Assembly (NCBI RefSeq): GCF_030518235.1
Contig: NZ_JAULSA010000019.1
Location: 1 to 64,000 of the forward strand
Direction of reading: 5' to 3'
From: Saccharibacillus sp. CPCC 101409
GTDB taxonomy: Bacteria; Bacillota; Bacilli; Paenibacillales; Paenibacillaceae
DNA: 64,000 nucleotides
Shown here: positions 63,971-64,000 of the stretch, in pieces
Numbering within the stretch: position 1 is the stretch's first letter
Layout of the letters: every line of letters starts with the position of its first letter
Made by a program: the position numbers and the translations under genes
The notes under the pieces: generated by a model
The model's database searches: none
Seen by the model: the letters and a program-made list of their open reading frames with translations, nothing else
Told to the model about the DNA's origin: nothing

Positions 63971-64000
63971 AAGCAGCACTAGAAAAAAGGCAGGAGCTGA

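Overview
The window is 64 kb of high-GC chromosomal DNA from a Gram-positive, spore-former-type bacterium. Gene content and order (mutS-mutL-miaA-hfq, glnR-glnA, lexA with a divergent LysM gene, pdhABCD), Bacillus-type promoters and operators (GlnR and LexA/DinR boxes, a TGAAAC-N16-CGTC ECF promoter) and strong Shine-Dalgarno sites with many TTG/GTG starts point to the Paenibacillaceae. The GC-rich codon use would suit a Saccharibacillus-like or high-GC Paenibacillus genome; this is inference from gene content, not a database match. No rRNA, tRNA, CRISPR array, integrase or transposase was found.

Layout. 1-762: non-coding, repeat-rich leader ending in the mutS promoter with a LexA-like box. 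763-8243: mismatch repair (mutS, mutL), a structured 109-bp repeat, then a methyltransferase, miaA and hfq. 8352-17504: an ECF-type promoter and a class A penicillin-binding protein, DUF402 and DUF218 proteins, hflX, a methionine gamma-lyase-family PLP enzyme, and glnR-glnA with a GlnR box. 17696-22905: an SDR enzyme divergent from a MerR regulator, a D,D-carboxypeptidase, a small gene with LexA boxes in its promoter, lexA and a divergent yneA-like LysM gene, a DUF896 protein and a small membrane protein. 22939-28386: housekeeping genes (HAD phosphatases, RNase Z, an Fpg-like protein, a receiver-like protein, a thioredoxin-like protein, an RlmM-like methyltransferase).

28396-42666 is the most distinctive part: one promoter, a terminator-like leader hairpin and eleven tightly packed genes for a Tad/Flp-pilus-like secretion machine. 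It encodes a Ser/Thr kinase fused to a degenerate ParA/CpaE-like domain, a CpaB/SAF protein, two more ParA-like proteins lacking the Walker lysine, a membrane-anchored CpaF ATPase, a double-length TadB/TadC-like membrane protein, four small pilin- or TadE-like membrane-anchored proteins, and a 1231-residue secreted protein ending in a copper-amine-oxidase-like stalk domain. No secretin, prepilin peptidase or canonical pilin is present.

42711-64000: an XRE regulator, thiamine pyrophosphokinase and an esterase on the minus strand; the pyruvate dehydrogenase operon; thyA-dfrA; gltD followed by a structured non-coding segment; topoisomerase III; a winged-helix regulator with a HAD gene; an MFS transporter; an ABC ATPase without permease; a VCBS-type lipoprotein; and an OmpR/HAMP-kinase two-component system.

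Themes: genome maintenance under SOS-type control (lexA, the LysM gene, gene 19981 and possibly mutS), cell-wall synthesis under envelope-stress control, nitrogen assimilation (glnR, glnA, gltD), central carbon metabolism (pdh), nucleotide synthesis (thyA, dfrA), and an unusual kinase-linked surface apparatus.
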